DNA from: Rhodoferax sp.
GTDB taxonomy: Bacteria; Pseudomonadota; Gammaproteobacteria; Burkholderiales; Burkholderiaceae_C
Assembly (NCBI GenBank): GCA_019449595.1
Contig: JAGRPL010000003.1
Coordinates: forward strand, 1 to 46,724
Direction: 5' to 3'
Length of the DNA: 46,724 bases
The notes beneath the pieces are model-generated. The model ran no database searches. It had not been told where the DNA came from and saw only the letters and a program-made list of their open reading frames with translations. The translations under genes and the position numbers were made by a program. Shown in pieces: positions 30,206 to 40,842 of the stretch. The stretch's first letter is position 1. Every line of letters starts with the position of its first letter.

Positions 30206-31366
30206 ATGTCCGAACGTTCCACTCCCCGTGTCATTCCACTGGTTGTCCAAGCCGGAAAAGCCAGCCCACCACCGTCGATTCCTCTGGCGCCGGGGGAGCA
30301 CATCGCGGCGCAAGGCCTTTTGACCGATACCCTGGGGCGCGATCTGCGCGATCTGCGCATCAGCGTCACCGACCGCTGCAATTTCCGGTGCAACTACTGC
30401 ATGCCCAAGGAGATCTTTGACAAGGACCACCCATACCTGCCACACGCCGCCTTGCTGTCGTTCGAGGAAATCACCCGCATTGCCCAGCAGTTTGTGGCCC
30501 ACGGCGTGCAGAAAATCCGCCTCACGGGTGGTGAGCCCCTGCTGCGCAAGAACATTGAAGTGCTGATTGAAAAGCTGACGACGTTGCGCACGACGGAAGG
30601 CAAGCCCCTGGACCTGACACTCACCACCAACGGGTCGCTGCTGGTGCGCAAAGCCAGGGATCTGAAGGCAGCGGGCCTGCAGCGGGTCACCGTGAGCCTG
30701 GACGGGCTCGATGACGCCACATTCCGCCGCATGAACGACGTGGACTTTCCGGTCGCCGATGTGCTCGATGGCATCCGCGCAGCACGCGAGGCAGGCCTGG
30801 GCCCCATCAAGGTCAACATGGTCGTGAAACGGGGAACCAACGACCAGGAAATCATTCCCATGCTGCGCCATTTCAAGGGCAGCGGCATCGTGCTGCGTTT
30901 CATCGAATACATGGACGTGGGCGCCACCAACGGCTGGCGCATGAACGACGTACTGCCTTCGGCTGAAGTCATCCAGCGCATCCAGGCTGAAATGCCCCTG
31001 GTGGCGCTGGAACCTGCCGCACCGGGAGAGACCGCCCAACGCTGGGGCTTTGCCGACGCCGCAGGTGCCCATGACGTGCAGGCTGGGGAAATCGGCGTCA
31101 TCAGCAGCGTGACGCAGGCTTTTTGCGGCGACTGCAACCGCGCCCGCCTCTCTACCGAAGGCCAGCTGTACCTGTGCCTGTTCGCCAACCAGGGCTACGA
31201 CCTGCGCAGTCTGGTGCGGGGCACGGCCAGCGACGCGGACCTGGCGTCGGCCATCGGCCATATCTGGGGTGCGCGCGCGGACCGCTATTCAGAATTGCGC
31301 GGTGCCATGACGGCCGACACCGGAACGGGCGGCCGCCGGGTCGAGATGAGCTACATCGGCGGCTAG
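30206..31366 (+). CDS. moaA: GTP 3',8-cyclase, molybdenum cofactor synthesis
   Basis: A 386-aa radical-SAM enzyme that starts molybdopterin synthesis. The N-terminal cluster motif is CNFRCNYC ([19 protein letters not shown]), with [12 protein letters not shown] and [10 protein letters not shown] following; the C-terminal cluster has [20 protein letters not shown]; the protein ends in the conserved GG. ATG 30206 was chosen for the spacing to the divergent TonB gene. A 50-residue N-terminal extension rich in Pro precedes the domain. It overlaps the convergent RND gene by four bases. Confidence 0.97.
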   Translation: MSERSTPRVIPLVVQAGKASPPPSIPLAPGEHIAAQGLLTDTLGRDLRDLRISVTDRCNFRCNYCMPKEIFDKDHPYLPHAALLSFEEITRIAQQFVAHGVQKIRLTGGEPLLRKNIEVLIEKLTTLRTTEGKPLDLTLTTNGSLLVRKARDLKAAGLQRVTVSLDGLDDATFRRMNDVDFPVADVLDGIRAAREAGLGPIKVNMVVKRGTNDQEIIPMLRHFKGSGIVLRFIEYMDVGATNGWRMNDVLPSAEVIQRIQAEMPLVALEPAAPGETAQRWGFADAAGAHDVQAGEIGVISSVTQAFCGDCNRARLSTEGQLYLCLFANQGYDLRSLVRGTASDADLASAIGHIWGARADRYSELRGAMTADTGTGGRRVEMSYIGG

Positions 31367-34300
31367 GATGCCGAGGCTGTCGACTCCGGCGTGGTCACCG
31401 GCCCCTTGCCGCTGAAGCGATCCAGCGCCAGATAGATCACCGGGGTGATATAGAGCGTCACGGCCTGGGAAAATACCAGCCCCCCCACCACCGCCAGCCC
31501 CAGAGGCTGGCGCAACTCGGCACCAGCCCCCAGACCCAGGGCAATCGGCACGGCTCCCATCAAGGCGGCCAGCGTTGTCATCATGATGGGCCTGAAACGC
31601 AGGATGCAGGCCTCGCGGATCGCCTCGGACGGCGTCATGCCGTGGTGTCGCTGCGCGTCCAGCGCAAAGTCGATCATCATGATTGCATTCTTCTTCACGA
31701 TGCCAATCAGCAGCAGGATGCCGATGGTGGCAATGATCGTGAGATCCTGTCCAAACAGCATCAAAGTGCCCAGCGCACCGACTGCGGCCGACGGCAGACC
31801 GGCCAGGATGGTAATGGGATGGATGTAGCTTTCGTACAGCACCCCCAGCAAGATGTAGATCACCAGCAGCGCCGCAATGATCAGCACGATCTGGCTTCCC
31901 TGGGAACTCTTGAATACAGCCGCGTCTCCGCCATAGCTGGTAATGATCGATGTTGGCAGCCTGATGGCCGCGCGCGCCTCATCGATGTGGGCTGTTGCGT
32001 CACCCAGCGCCGCTCCGGGCGCCAAGTTGAAGGACACCGTCACCGCCTGCAACTGGCCCACATGGTTGATGGAAGTCGGCCCCACCGTTCTCTGCACGGT
32101 CGTGAACGCCGAAAGCGGCACCAGCGAACCCGTGGCAGACCGCACATAGATGGCGCTGATGGCACGCTCATCGAGCTTGGCTTGCGGAGCCGCCTCCAGG
32201 ATCACCTGGTAGCTGTCCGTCGGGAGATAGATGGTGGAAACCTGGCGTTCGCCGAAGGCGCTGAACAGGGTGGAGCGAATCTGGTCAATGGAAACGCCCA
32301 GGGAATTGGCGCGATCACGGTCTATCTGCAACTGGGCCTGAAGCCCGCGCAGCTGGGCGTCACTGGTCACATCGCGAAACAGCGGATCGGCCCGCAACCG
32401 TTCCTGCAGCTTCGAGGCCCAGTCGTTGAGCTCATCGGCCCGAACGCTCTGCAGAATGTACTGGTACTGGGCCTTGCTCGGGCGCCCGCCGAGCTGCAGG
32501 TTTTGAATCGGCCGCATAAAAACGGCAATCCCCGTCACATCCCGCAGCTTGCGTCGCAGGCCTTCAATCACTTGCTTCATCGGCTGGCGCTGGCCACGGG
32601 GCTTGAGCGTAACGAACATGCGTCCGGCATTCTGGGCTCCGCTGCCGCCGTTGAAGGAGCTGACCGCGCCCACATTGGCATCCGCCCGGATGATGGCCGC
32701 CGCGCTCTCCTGCAGACGAACCATCTCGGTGAACGACGTGTCCTCTGCCGCCTCGGTCGAGACCGTGATCTGGCCAATGTCTTCTTCCGGGAAAAACCCC
32801 TTGGGAATGACATTGAACAGCCAGGCAGTTGCCAGGAACGTGAGCAGCGCTACCAGCAGGACGGTCTTGCGGTGCCCCAATGCCATGTCCAGCGTGCGCG
32901 TGTAGGCGCGCAGGGTTGCATCGAACCCGGCTTCCACCACACGTTCCAGCTTGCCCGGCGTCTTTTCGTGCGGCTCATTCTTCAGGAACCGGCTGGCCAG
33001 CATGGGAACCAGGGTCAGGGACACAAAGGCCGACACCACAATGGACAAGCCCACCACCACGGCGAACTCGTGAAACAGCAGGCCAATCACGCCCGGCATG
33101 AAAAAGATGGGAATAAACACGGCAATCAGCGAGGTCGAGATCGACACAATGGTGAATCCCACCTCGCGCGAGCCACGCAGTGCCGCGCTGAACGGCGCCT
33201 CTCCGTTCTCCACGTGCCGCATGATGTTTTCCAGCATCACGATGGCGTCATCCACCACCAGCCCCACGGCCAGTGTCAGCCCCAGCAGCGAGACATTGTC
33301 CAGGCTGTACTTCATCCCCCACAGCAACGCCACCGCGCCAATCAGCGAAACGGGCAAGGACAATGTGGGAATGGCCGTGGCCACGAAGCGGCGCAGGAAC
33401 AGGAAAATCACCAGTACCACCAACGCGATGGTTCCCACCAGCGTCAGCGAGACGTCGTGCAACGCGTCGCGCACCGATACCGAGCGGTCGTTCACTGCCG
33501 TCATCCGGACCGACTGCGGCATCTGCGCCTGCAAGGTGGGCAAAGCAGCCCGCACCGCGTCCACCACCCGCACCGTGTTCGCCCCCGGCTGGCGCAGGAT
33601 GGCCAGCGTAATCGACGGTTCGCCGTTCAGGTTGGCAAACGTCTTTGCCGTTTCCACACTGTCTTCCACGCTGGCAATATCCTTCAGCCGCACCGGTGCG
33701 CCATTGCGCGTGGCGATGATCAGGTCGGCAAACTCGGCCGCGTTGCGCAGTTGCCGATTGGCCTGCAGCGTGAGCATCTGGCGCTTGCCGTCCAGCGTTC
33801 CGACGGGCGTGTTCACGTTCGCTGCGCGCAGGGCGGCGGAGAGTTCATCCAGTCCGATGTTGCGCGCGGCAATCGCCTCGGGCAGCACGCGCACGCGCAC
33901 GGCAAAGCGCTTGGAGCCATAGATGTTGACCTGGGCCACGCCACTGATCGTGGACAGCGTGGGAGAAATCAGGTGTTCCGCGTAGTCCTGCAGGTCCGAC
34001 GGGGCCAGGGATGGCGAAGTCAGGGCCACCAGCAGAACCGGTGCGTCAGCCGGATTGACCTTGCGGTAGGCCGGCAACTGTGTCATGTCCTGGGGCAGCG
34101 AGCGCTGCGCCCGCAGCAGCGCCGCCTGCACGTCCAGTGCCGCTCCGTCAATGTCGCGCCCCTCCTCGAACTCGAGTGTCAGCGACGTGTTGCCCAAGGT
34201 ACTGGTCGAGCTGATGAGCGCCAGGCCCGGAATGGTCTGGAACTGCTTCTCCAGGGGCAAGGCCACCGAGGTCGCCATGGTCTCCGGATTGGCTCCGGGC

Positions 34301-34452
34301 AGCGATGCAAACACGTTGATCACCGGCGTGTCATAGCTCGGCAAGGCCGCCACCGGAATGCTGCGGTAGCCGATCACTCCGGCCAGCACAATGGCCAGAT
34401 TGAGCAACACCGTCATCACCGGACGACGAATAAACAGTTCCGAGAGGTTCAT
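31363..34452 (-). CDS. RND multidrug efflux permease (HAE1 type)
   Basis: A 1029-aa inner-membrane proton-driven pump, full length for AcrB/MdtB-type proteins. It starts [20 protein letters not shown] and has two repeats of one plus five transmembrane helices. The proton-relay aspartates are in [20 protein letters not shown], and the helix-10 Lys in [15 protein letters not shown]. It overlaps the adaptor gene by four bases (ATGA). The drugs handled cannot be read; the MdtBC-like N-terminus is only suggestive. No outer-membrane channel gene follows, so a shared one is likely used. Confidence 0.94.
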   Translation of the reverse strand: MNLSELFIRRPVMTVLLNLAIVLAGVIGYRSIPVAALPSYDTPVINVFASLPGANPETMATSVALPLEKQFQTIPGLALISSTSTLGNTSLTLEFEEGRDIDGAALDVQAALLRAQRSLPQDMTQLPAYRKVNPADAPVLLVALTSPSLAPSDLQDYAEHLISPTLSTISGVAQVNIYGSKRFAVRVRVLPEAIAARNIGLDELSAALRAANVNTPVGTLDGKRQMLTLQANRQLRNAAEFADLIIATRNGAPVRLKDIASVEDSVETAKTFANLNGEPSITLAILRQPGANTVRVVDAVRAALPTLQAQMPQSVRMTAVNDRSVSVRDALHDVSLTLVGTIALVVLVIFLFLRRFVATAIPTLSLPVSLIGAVALLWGMKYSLDNVSLLGLTLAVGLVVDDAIVMLENIMRHVENGEAPFSAALRGSREVGFTIVSISTSLIAVFIPIFFMPGVIGLLFHEFAVVVGLSIVVSAFVSLTLVPMLASRFLKNEPHEKTPGKLERVVEAGFDATLRAYTRTLDMALGHRKTVLLVALLTFLATAWLFNVIPKGFFPEEDIGQITVSTEAAEDTSFTEMVRLQESAAAIIRADANVGAVSSFNGGSGAQNAGRMFVTLKPRGQRQPMKQVIEGLRRKLRDVTGIAVFMRPIQNLQLGGRPSKAQYQYILQSVRADELNDWASKLQERLRADPLFRDVTSDAQLRGLQAQLQIDRDRANSLGVSIDQIRSTLFSAFGERQVSTIYLPTDSYQVILEAAPQAKLDERAISAIYVRSATGSLVPLSAFTTVQRTVGPTSINHVGQLQAVTVSFNLAPGAALGDATAHIDEARAAIRLPTSIITSYGGDAAVFKSSQGSQIVLIIAALLVIYILLGVLYESYIHPITILAGLPSAAVGALGTLMLFGQDLTIIATIGILLLIGIVKKNAIMMIDFALDAQRHHGMTPSEAIREACILRFRPIMMTTLAALMGAVPIALGLGAGAELRQPLGLAVVGGLVFSQAVTLYITPVIYLALDRFSGKGPVTTPESTASAS

Positions 34453-35630
34453 GGCTTCGCCGACCCGACTGCGCGCTCCACCACGGCCGAGTCCGGCCGC
34501 AGGTTCTGCCGCCCTTCCAGTACCACACGGTCGCCACCCTGCACACCGGTCACGGCTGCCTCATCGGCCTGCGATGCCAGAACCTGGATCTTGCGGATCA
34601 CCGCCCTCCCGTCCTGAACCACGTACACAATGGGCCCGCGCGTGCTTTGGATGATGGATGCCAGCGGAATGACCACGGCATCTTTCAGCGTGCCGGCGGT
34701 CAGCTCCACGTTGACAAAGGCGCCCGGCCACAGCTGGGCCTCGCGGTTGTCGAAACGGGCCTTGGCCTTGACTGTTCCGGTTGCTGCATCCACCACACTG
34801 TCCACAAACTGCAGACGCCCCTGCACAGCACCTTTGTTCTCCGGCAGTTTCGCGGTCACCCGGATGCCCCCACCCTTCAGGCCGGCCAGCGCGGCTTCCA
34901 AATTGCTCTGGGGCAGGTTGAATGCCACGGACACCGGGTCGAGCTGGGTGATGGTCACCAGCGTGGTCTGATTGGCCTGGACGGCGGTTCCGGCGTACAC
35001 ATTGACCGTACCCAGCCGCCCGGCGCCCGGCGCCTTGACCCGCGTGTACGACAGCGACAGCTCCGCCGCATTGAGGGCCGCGCGATCCGCCGCCACCGTT
35101 GCCAGTTGGGACTCCACCTGCGCCTGGTTGGTGTCCAGCGCCCCCTGCGAAATGAAATTCTTGGCAATCAGGTCCCGGCTCCGAACCAGCTGGCGCTGGG
35201 CGTCGGCCAGCGCGGCCTCGTCCTTGGCCATTTGGGCCCGCGCCTTGGCCACATTGGCCTCGTCCGCGCGTGCATCCAGTGAAAACAGCAGATCACCGGC
35301 CCGCACGAACTGCCCCTCCTGAACATGCACCCGCGTGAGCACACTGGTGGTCTGGGGTTTCACGTCCACGCTCGACACGGCTGCCACGGTGCCGATTGCC
35401 TGCAGGTTCACATCGAAATCCCGCTGCCGGGCGAGCAATGTGGTCACGGAAATCGGCGCCGCGGTCCCTGCCCGGCTAGCACCGGCACTGGCTGCAGGTG
35501 CGGGCCCTGAATCCGTCTTGCTCCCGCAAGCCGCCACCAGACTGGCACCGGCCAGGGCTGCGACCAGCGGGAACGACAGCGTCCATTTTTTCCGGTTCAC
35601 CACTTCAGCGCAAAAACGAACGAAAAACAT
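34449..35630 (-). CDS. RND efflux periplasmic adaptor (membrane fusion) lipoprotein
   Basis: A 393-aa adaptor with a lipobox LVAAC (Cys at 35) after a hydrophobic stretch, the biotinyl-lipoyl halves (VDVKPQTTSVLTRVHVQEGQ and SYTRVKAPGAGRLGTVNVYA) flanking an alpha hairpin, then beta-barrel and membrane-proximal domains (GAFVNVELTAGTLKDAVVIP). The start is uncertain: ATG 35630 or GTG 35600, the second giving a shorter signal peptide. It works with the downstream permease. Confidence 0.93.
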   Translation of the reverse strand: MFFVRFCAEVVNRKKWTLSFPLVAALAGASLVAACGSKTDSGPAPAASAGASRAGTAAPISVTTLLARQRDFDVNLQAIGTVAAVSSVDVKPQTTSVLTRVHVQEGQFVRAGDLLFSLDARADEANVAKARAQMAKDEAALADAQRQLVRSRDLIAKNFISQGALDTNQAQVESQLATVAADRAALNAAELSLSYTRVKAPGAGRLGTVNVYAGTAVQANQTTLVTITQLDPVSVAFNLPQSNLEAALAGLKGGGIRVTAKLPENKGAVQGRLQFVDSVVDAATGTVKAKARFDNREAQLWPGAFVNVELTAGTLKDAVVIPLASIIQSTRGPIVYVVQDGRAVIRKIQVLASQADEAAVTGVQGGDRVVLEGRQNLRPDSAVVERAVGSAKP

Positions 35631-35790
35631 CTTTGGAATCTCATCAAGGCGCGCCTGGAAAAGCGACACGCAGCAGGCCCCCAATGTACCAGTTCGAGCC
35701 GCGCCAATCGGCGTCGGGAACCCCGGCGGCAGTAGACGGCGCCACAACTTTGCACAGCTTTACACGGGCCGCGCGATCCGGCCCGCGCGT

Positions 35791-36282
35791 TCAGTGCCGG
35801 CCCAGGGCCTTCTCCACACCCCGATTGGCCAGCGCATCCGCGCGCTCGTTGCCCGGGTCGCCGTTGTGTCCACGAACCCACTGCCAGTCAATGGCGTGCC
35901 CCATGTGGGTCACCTGGTGGTCCAACTGCTGCCACAGGTCCACATTCTTGACCGGTTGTTTGGCCGCCGTCTTCCAGCCCTTAGCCTTCCAGCCCGCGAG
36001 CCATTCGGTCATGCCCTTGAGGACGTACTGGCTGTCCACGTTCAGCGTCACCGCGCACGGGCGCTTGAGCACGGCAAGCGCCTGGATCACGGCCGTCATT
36101 TCCATGCGGTTGTTGGTGGTTTCCAGCTCGCCGCCGAACAGCTCCTTTTCGGTCCCATCGGACGAGCGCAGCAAGGCGCCCCAGCCACCGGGACCCGGAT
36201 TGCCCTTGCAGGCACCATCCGTGTAAATCACTACATGGCTCAATGTTTCTTTCTTGGTCACTATCCTGATTCCTGCATCCAT
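35791..36282 (-). CDS. rnhA: Ribonuclease HI
   Basis: A 163-aa cytosolic nuclease that cuts RNA in RNA-DNA hybrids. The catalytic carboxylates are in [19 protein letters not shown] (Asp), [18 protein letters not shown] (Glu), [12 protein letters not shown] (Asp) and [12 protein letters not shown] (Asp). The start is uncertain: ATG 36282 overlaps the methyltransferase stop (TAATG), while GTG 36261 has a better ribosome site and would remove seven non-conserved residues. Confidence 0.95.
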   Translation of the reverse strand: MDAGIRIVTKKETLSHVVIYTDGACKGNPGPGGWGALLRSSDGTEKELFGGELETTNNRMEMTAVIQALAVLKRPCAVTLNVDSQYVLKGMTEWLAGWKAKGWKTAAKQPVKNVDLWQQLDHQVTHMGHAIDWQWVRGHNGDPGNERADALANRGVEKALGRH

Positions 36283-37052
36283 TAACGATCGTTCGCCCGG
36301 TTGGCGACCGACACCGACTTGCGCACACGCGCCGGCGCGGTTTTCCACTGCGGCTCCAGCAGGCGCATACCCCGCACGCGCTTGACTGCCACCAGAAAAT
36401 ACGCGGCACCGAAAATGGGCCACCAACGCGCCCCGGCACGGTCCATCCATTCAAAGCGCTGCAACCACTTGTCGTTGCCCACACCGGGACGGTAGCAGCC
36501 AAACTCCCCCACCTCGACCTCGAAGCCCAGCAGACGCAGCCAGTCCCGCAGCCGCCAGTAGCCAATGAACTCGCCACCGTCCGGCAGGAACAGACGCCCC
36601 ACGCCGAGTTTGCGGTACAGATGGGCACGGCGCTGACGCAAACCCCACAGACTGGTGGGATTGAGCCCGCAGATGACCACCCGGCCTTCCGGCACCAGCA
36701 CGCGCTCCACCTCGCGCAGGGTCACATGGGGGTCGGCACTGAATTCCAGCGTATGGGGCAGCACCACCAGGTCCAGGCTGGCGGCGGGAAACGGCAAGGC
36801 GGTAAAGTCGTTCACCAGCACCACCTCGCGCACAGGCGGGTGCCCGGCCTGCGGCAGGTCATCCGTGGCCAGCCAGCGGTGGGGCATGCGGTTGGCCTGC
36901 AGGCCATCGAGCTCCGGCACACCCAGCTGCAGCGCATGGTAGCCAAATATGTCGGCCACCGCAGCGTCCACCTGGGTGCGCTCCCATTCCAGCAGGTATT
37001 GGCCTGCAGGCGTGTGGAACCAGTCTTGCAAACCTATAATTTGAGTGCTCAT
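36282..37052 (-). CDS. Class I SAM-dependent methyltransferase
   Basis: A 256-aa protein of the Methyltransf_11 type. The motif post-I/II region reads [20 protein letters not shown], then [19 protein letters not shown]. Motif I (GxGxG) is not obvious: the expected place has [17 protein letters not shown], so SAM binding may be altered, as in other members of this betaproteobacterial group. The target is unknown. Its ATG shares bases with the gloB ATG on the other strand. Confidence 0.88.
   Translation of the reverse strand: MSTQIIGLQDWFHTPAGQYLLEWERTQVDAAVADIFGYHALQLGVPELDGLQANRMPHRWLATDDLPQAGHPPVREVVLVNDFTALPFPAASLDLVVLPHTLEFSADPHVTLREVERVLVPEGRVVICGLNPTSLWGLRQRRAHLYRKLGVGRLFLPDGGEFIGYWRLRDWLRLLGFEVEVGEFGCYRPGVGNDKWLQRFEWMDRAGARWWPIFGAAYFLVAVKRVRGMRLLEPQWKTAPARVRKSVSVANRANDR
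37035..37040 (+). promoter_or_regulatory. Consensus -10 hexamer just before gloB
   Basis: A perfect TATAAT ends ten bases before the gloB ATG at 37051, so transcription would begin about four bases before the start codon, giving a nearly leaderless mRNA. There is no good -35 hexamer at 17 bases. It lies within the first codons of the divergent methyltransferase gene. Confidence 0.5.
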
Positions 37053-37821
37053 GAAGTTAATACCGCTGCCTGCTTATGTCGACAACTACATCTGGATGCT
37101 GCACGACGGGCAACAGGCTCTGGTAGTGGACCCCGGCGATGCCGAGCCGGTGATCCTGGCCCTGCAGCGCGAGGGCGTGCATCTGCAGGGCATTTTAGTC
37201 ACGCACCACCACGCCGATCACACCGCGGGCGTCGACCGCCTGCGCCAAGTCACCGGTGCACCGGTCTTCGGCCCCGCACACGAACCCATGCCCGAGCCGC
37301 TGCAACGGCTGGTCGGTGGCGAGGTGGTGCGCCTCCTCGGGCTGGAATTCCAGGTACTGGACGTACCCGGCCACACGGCCGGGCACATCGCCTATTTCTG
37401 CCCGTCCGTGGACGCCAGCCCCCTGCTGTTCTGCGGCGACACCCTGTTCAGCGCCGGCTGTGGGCGCCTGTTCGAAGGCACACCGGAGCAAATGCTGGCA
37501 TCGCTGGACCAGCTGGCGGCCCTGCCCGATGCCACCCGTGTCTGCTGCACCCACGAATACACCCTGAGCAACCTGAAATTTGCGCTGGAAATCGAACCCG
37601 GCAATGCCCAGCTTGTTGCCTACAATGCCCACTGCCAGGCCCTGCGCGCCCAGGGGCAACCTACCTTGCCGTCCACCCTTGCGCTGGAACGCCAGATCAA
37701 CCCTTTTTTGCGCAGCCGCCAACCCACCGTCGTAGCCGCCGCCCGCCGATTTGATGCGCGGGGCGTGGACCAGGCAGGCACCTTTGCCACGCTGCGCGAA
37801 TGGAAGAACCAATACCGATGA
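37051..37821 (+). CDS. gloB: Hydroxyacylglutathione hydrolase (glyoxalase II)
   Basis: A 256-aa metallo-beta-lactamase-fold enzyme that hydrolyses S-lactoylglutathione to lactate, ending methylglyoxal detoxification. The metal motif is THHHADHTAGVDRL (about residues 52-65), with further ligands in PGHTAGHIAYF and FCGDTLFSAGCGRLFEGTPE, and CCTHEYTLSNLKFAL near the glutathione site. [17 protein letters not shown] is the family's typical N-terminus, so ATG 37051 is firm. It overlaps mltD by ATGA. Confidence 0.97.
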   Translation: MKLIPLPAYVDNYIWMLHDGQQALVVDPGDAEPVILALQREGVHLQGILVTHHHADHTAGVDRLRQVTGAPVFGPAHEPMPEPLQRLVGGEVVRLLGLEFQVLDVPGHTAGHIAYFCPSVDASPLLFCGDTLFSAGCGRLFEGTPEQMLASLDQLAALPDATRVCCTHEYTLSNLKFALEIEPGNAQLVAYNAHCQALRAQGQPTLPSTLALERQINPFLRSRQPTVVAAARRFDARGVDQAGTFATLREWKNQYR

Positions 37822-39383
37822 ACTTTTTCAAGCTCTCCTGCCTCGCGGGCCTGCTGTGGCTGACCGGGTGCGCAAGCACCCTCTCCACCGACGCCACCCC
37901 GCCGGACGGGCTCACGCTGCACTCCAGCAACGTGCTGGGACGCTCCGCAGCCCCGGCTGCCAGAACCGCGACCGGTCGCCCTGCGCTCACGCCCATCACC
38001 GCGCAGCAAATGCCCACGCGAACCGTCATGTCGCTGGCGCCGCCGGTCGATCTGTGGGACCGCATCCGCCGCGGCTATGCCATGCCGGACCTGGACAACG
38101 ACCTGGTCCATGACCGCGAGCAGTGGTATGCCTCGCGCCCCGACTACATCCTGCGCATGACGGAGCGGTCCAAGAAATACCTCTTCCACATCGTGGAAGA
38201 GCTGGAAGTGCGCAACATGCCCACCGAACTGGCCTTGCTGCCCTTCATTGAAAGCGCCTTCAATCCGCAGGCCGTCTCCGGGGCCAAGGCCGCGGGCATG
38301 TGGCAGTTCATGCCTGCCACGGGCAAGTCTTTCGAACTCAAGCAGAACGCATTTCGGGACGACCGACGCGACGTGCTGGCCTCCACCCGCGCGGCACTGG
38401 ACTACCTGCAAAAGCTGTACGGCATGTTTGGCGACTGGCATCTGGCGCTGGCGGCCTACAACTGGGGCGAAGGCAGCGTAGGGCGCGCCATTGCCAAGAA
38501 CCGGCGTGCCGGCCTGCCCACCGGCTACCCGGACCTGAACATGCCCATGGAGACCCGGTTCTACGTGCCCAAGCTGCAGGCCATCAAGAACATCGTGTCG
38601 CAACCCGAGGCCTTCAACTCCGCCCTGCCGCTCATCGAGAACCACCCGTACTTCCAGTCCGTCACCATCCGGCGCGACATCGATGTTTCGCTCGCCGCCC
38701 GGCTGGCTGAAGTGCCGCTGAACGACTTCAAGGCCCTGAACCCGTCCATCAACCGGCCCGTCATCATGGCCGCCGGCACTCCGCAGATCCTGCTGCCCTG
38801 GGACAACGCCGAAATTTTCCAAAGCAATCTGGAAGCCTATGGCGGCGGCCGGCTGGCGAGCTGGACCGTCTGGATTGCCCCCAGCACCATGCGTCCCGCC
38901 GATGCTGCCAAACGCGTCGGCATGACCGAGGCCGAACTGCGCAGCGTCAACGCCATTCCCCCCCGGGTGGTGATCCGGGCCGGCTCCTCCCTGCTGGTTC
39001 CCCGCGCCAACCACATCAACCAGGACGTGACCGAGAAGGTGGCGGACAACGGCCAACTCTCGCTGGCCCCCGAGGTAGTGCTCAAGCGCAGCGTGCTGCG
39101 GGCCGGCAAGAACGACAGCGTGGCCAGCGTGGCCCGCAAATACCGGGTCAGCGCGGACCAGGTGGCGCAGTGGAACAAGGTCAATGCATCGGCCCGCTTC
39201 AAGCCGGGCCAGCAGGTGGTGGTGTTTTTGCCCGCCTCATCGCGCGGCGGCAAGTCGCATGCCGGCTCACGGGCCACGGCATCCAAAAAAGGCGGCACCC
39301 GCACGGCTGCTGCCGGCAAGGCCGCCGGTGGCAAGCACGGCAAGAAGTCGAAAACGTCCAGCACCCGGGTAGCCAAGCGCTGA
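37818..39383 (+). CDS. mltD: Membrane-bound lytic murein transglycosylase D
   Basis: A 521-aa lipoprotein (lipobox LTGC, Cys at 18) that cleaves peptidoglycan. The SLT domain at about residues 130-270 has the catalytic Glu in LALLPFIESAFNPQAVSGAK, then AAGMWQFMPATGKSF and LALAAYNWGEGSVGRAI. LysM-like modules follow, at about 350-400 and 430-475 (RSVLRAGKNDSVASVARKYR, VSADQVAQWNKVNAS). The last 45 residues are Lys/Ala/Ser-rich. It starts inside the gloB stop (ATGA). Confidence 0.96.
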   Translation: MNFFKLSCLAGLLWLTGCASTLSTDATPPDGLTLHSSNVLGRSAAPAARTATGRPALTPITAQQMPTRTVMSLAPPVDLWDRIRRGYAMPDLDNDLVHDREQWYASRPDYILRMTERSKKYLFHIVEELEVRNMPTELALLPFIESAFNPQAVSGAKAAGMWQFMPATGKSFELKQNAFRDDRRDVLASTRAALDYLQKLYGMFGDWHLALAAYNWGEGSVGRAIAKNRRAGLPTGYPDLNMPMETRFYVPKLQAIKNIVSQPEAFNSALPLIENHPYFQSVTIRRDIDVSLAARLAEVPLNDFKALNPSINRPVIMAAGTPQILLPWDNAEIFQSNLEAYGGGRLASWTVWIAPSTMRPADAAKRVGMTEAELRSVNAIPPRVVIRAGSSLLVPRANHINQDVTEKVADNGQLSLAPEVVLKRSVLRAGKNDSVASVARKYRVSADQVAQWNKVNASARFKPGQQVVVFLPASSRGGKSHAGSRATASKKGGTRTAAAGKAAGGKHGKKSKTSSTRVAKR

Positions 39384-39414
39384 CCGCGCAGCGCCAGGGC
39401 GCTGCCGCGCCGGT

Positions 39415-39828
39415 CTAGCGGTAGCCTACGAACAGAATGGCAATGTTCACCAGCAGCCCGGCCGTCCATGCCAGGCTGCGCGCCTTGGCCATGCCCGAAA
39501 CGTACATCATGATGTACAGCAGGCGGATCACCACGAACAGGAAGGCCAGTACGTCCAGCCGGCCCTGATGGGCGCCGAGCAGGTGGGCGATGATGACCGC
39601 ACCCACAAAAAACGGTAGCGCCTCAAAACTGTTGGCCTGCGCGGCGTTGGCGCGGGCGCGCCAGTCGGTCTGGCGTGCCAGCCAGGCACGGGGGTTCTCG
39701 TTGTCGTACCCGCCTTCGCGGCGCGGCTTGCCAAACATGCCGGCCTTGGCCAGACTGGAACAACCTAGAGGCAACAGCGCGGCAATCAGCACGCACCAGT
39801 AGGCGATGGTGAAGTGGGCGTAAGGCAT
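39415..39828 (-). CDS. MAPEG family membrane protein
   Basis: A 137-aa four-helix membrane protein. The MAPEG pattern is visible in NPRAWLARQTDWRARANAAQ followed by ANSFEALPFFVGAVIIAHLL (the RAxxAxxNxxE motif) and in VIRLLYIMMYVSGMAKARSL. Members include glutathione-linked enzymes, but function here is unknown. It is convergent with mltD. Confidence 0.92.
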   Translation of the reverse strand: MPYAHFTIAYWCVLIAALLPLGCSSLAKAGMFGKPRREGGYDNENPRAWLARQTDWRARANAAQANSFEALPFFVGAVIIAHLLGAHQGRLDVLAFLFVVIRLLYIMMYVSGMAKARSLAWTAGLLVNIAILFVGYR

Positions 39829-39869
39829 GGAAAAAACTTTCGGATAAAAAAACAGGGATTCAGGGGGCG

Positions 39870-40460
39870 TCAGCGCCGGTCCACCAGGGCATGGGCAATG
39901 GTGCCCAGATCAACGTACTCCAGCTCGCTGCCTGCGGGCACACCACGTGCCAGGCGGGTGAGCCGCAGGCCGCGGGCCTTGAGCGCCTCGCTGATGACGT
40001 GCGCCGTGGCCTCCCCTTCGGCCGTGAAATTGGTGGCCAGGATCACCTCCTGCACCACGCCGTCACAGGCGCGTTCAAACAGCTTCTTCAGGCCCAGGTC
40101 GTTCGGGCCCACGCCGTCCAGCGGGCTGAGCTTGCCCATCAGCACAAAGTACAGCCCACGGTAGGCGCCGGTGCGCTCCAGGGCCGACTGGTCCGCCGGG
40201 GTTTCCACCACGCACAGCTTGCTGTGGTCGCGCTGCGGGTCCAGGCAGGTGGCGCAAATCTGCGCTTCCGTAAACGTGTGGCAGCGCTCGCAATGGCGCA
40301 CGTCGCTGGCAGCCGCCTGCAACGCACGCGCCAGGGTCAACGCGCCCTCGCGGTCGTGCTGCAGCAGGTGAAACGCCATGCGCTGGGCCGACTTCACCCC
40401 CACGCCGGGCAGGCGTTTGAGCGACTGGATCAGCATCTCCAGGGAATGGGCGTCGGCCAC
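39870..40460 (-). CDS. recR: Recombination mediator RecR
   Basis: A 196-aa protein that with RecF/RecO loads RecA at gaps. It has the N-terminal helix-hairpin-helix ([20 protein letters not shown]), the four-Cys zinc finger ([16 protein letters not shown]) and the Toprim domain ([20 protein letters not shown], then [18 protein letters not shown]). The start is GTG 40460. It is the last gene of dnaX-ybaB-recR. Confidence 0.97.
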   Translation of the reverse strand: MADAHSLEMLIQSLKRLPGVGVKSAQRMAFHLLQHDREGALTLARALQAAASDVRHCERCHTFTEAQICATCLDPQRDHSKLCVVETPADQSALERTGAYRGLYFVLMGKLSPLDGVGPNDLGLKKLFERACDGVVQEVILATNFTAEGEATAHVISEALKARGLRLTRLARGVPAGSELEYVDLGTIAHALVDRR

Positions 40461-40482
40461 CGGCAGCGTCCTGCGCTTGTAC

Positions 40483-40815
40483 TCAGAACGGGAACTTCAT
40501 GCCACCGGGCAGACCGGGCATGCCGGCGGTGATCTTGCCCATTTTCTCGGCCGAGGTTTCTTCGGCCTTGCGCACCGCCGCATTGAAGGCGGCGGCCACC
40601 AGGTCTTCCAGCATGTCCTTGTCGTCGGCCAGCAGGCTGGGGTCGATGGTGACGCGCTTGACGTCGTGCTTGCAGGTCATGGTGACCTTGACCAAGCCGG
40701 CGCCCGATTCACCCGTGACTTCGATGTTGCCCAGCTCGTCCTGGGCCTTCTTCATGTTGTCCTGCATGGCCTGGGCTTGCTTCATCAGGCCGGCGAGTTG
40801 TCCTTTGTTGAACAT
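40483..40815 (-). CDS. ybaB: YbaB/EbfC nucleoid-associated protein
   Basis: A 110-aa protein of the usual length for this dimeric DNA-binding family. It begins [20 protein letters not shown] with the family's helical arm, then [40 protein letters not shown] and a Gly/Pro-rich tail. It lies between dnaX (27 bases) and recR (22 bases), the conserved order. Confidence 0.97.
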   Translation of the reverse strand: MFNKGQLAGLMKQAQAMQDNMKKAQDELGNIEVTGESGAGLVKVTMTCKHDVKRVTIDPSLLADDKDMLEDLVAAAFNAAVRKAEETSAEKMGKITAGMPGLPGGMKFPF

Positions 40816-40842
40816 GGATTTCCTTTGAAAGGTTGCAATGAA

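Noticed and set aside
31123..34617. Very long open frame opposite the RND permease gene, and a similar one opposite hppA (22440-24500)
   Set aside because: Both are antisense shadows caused by high GC at third codon positions of well-identified genes; composition is His/Gln/Gly-rich with no family features.
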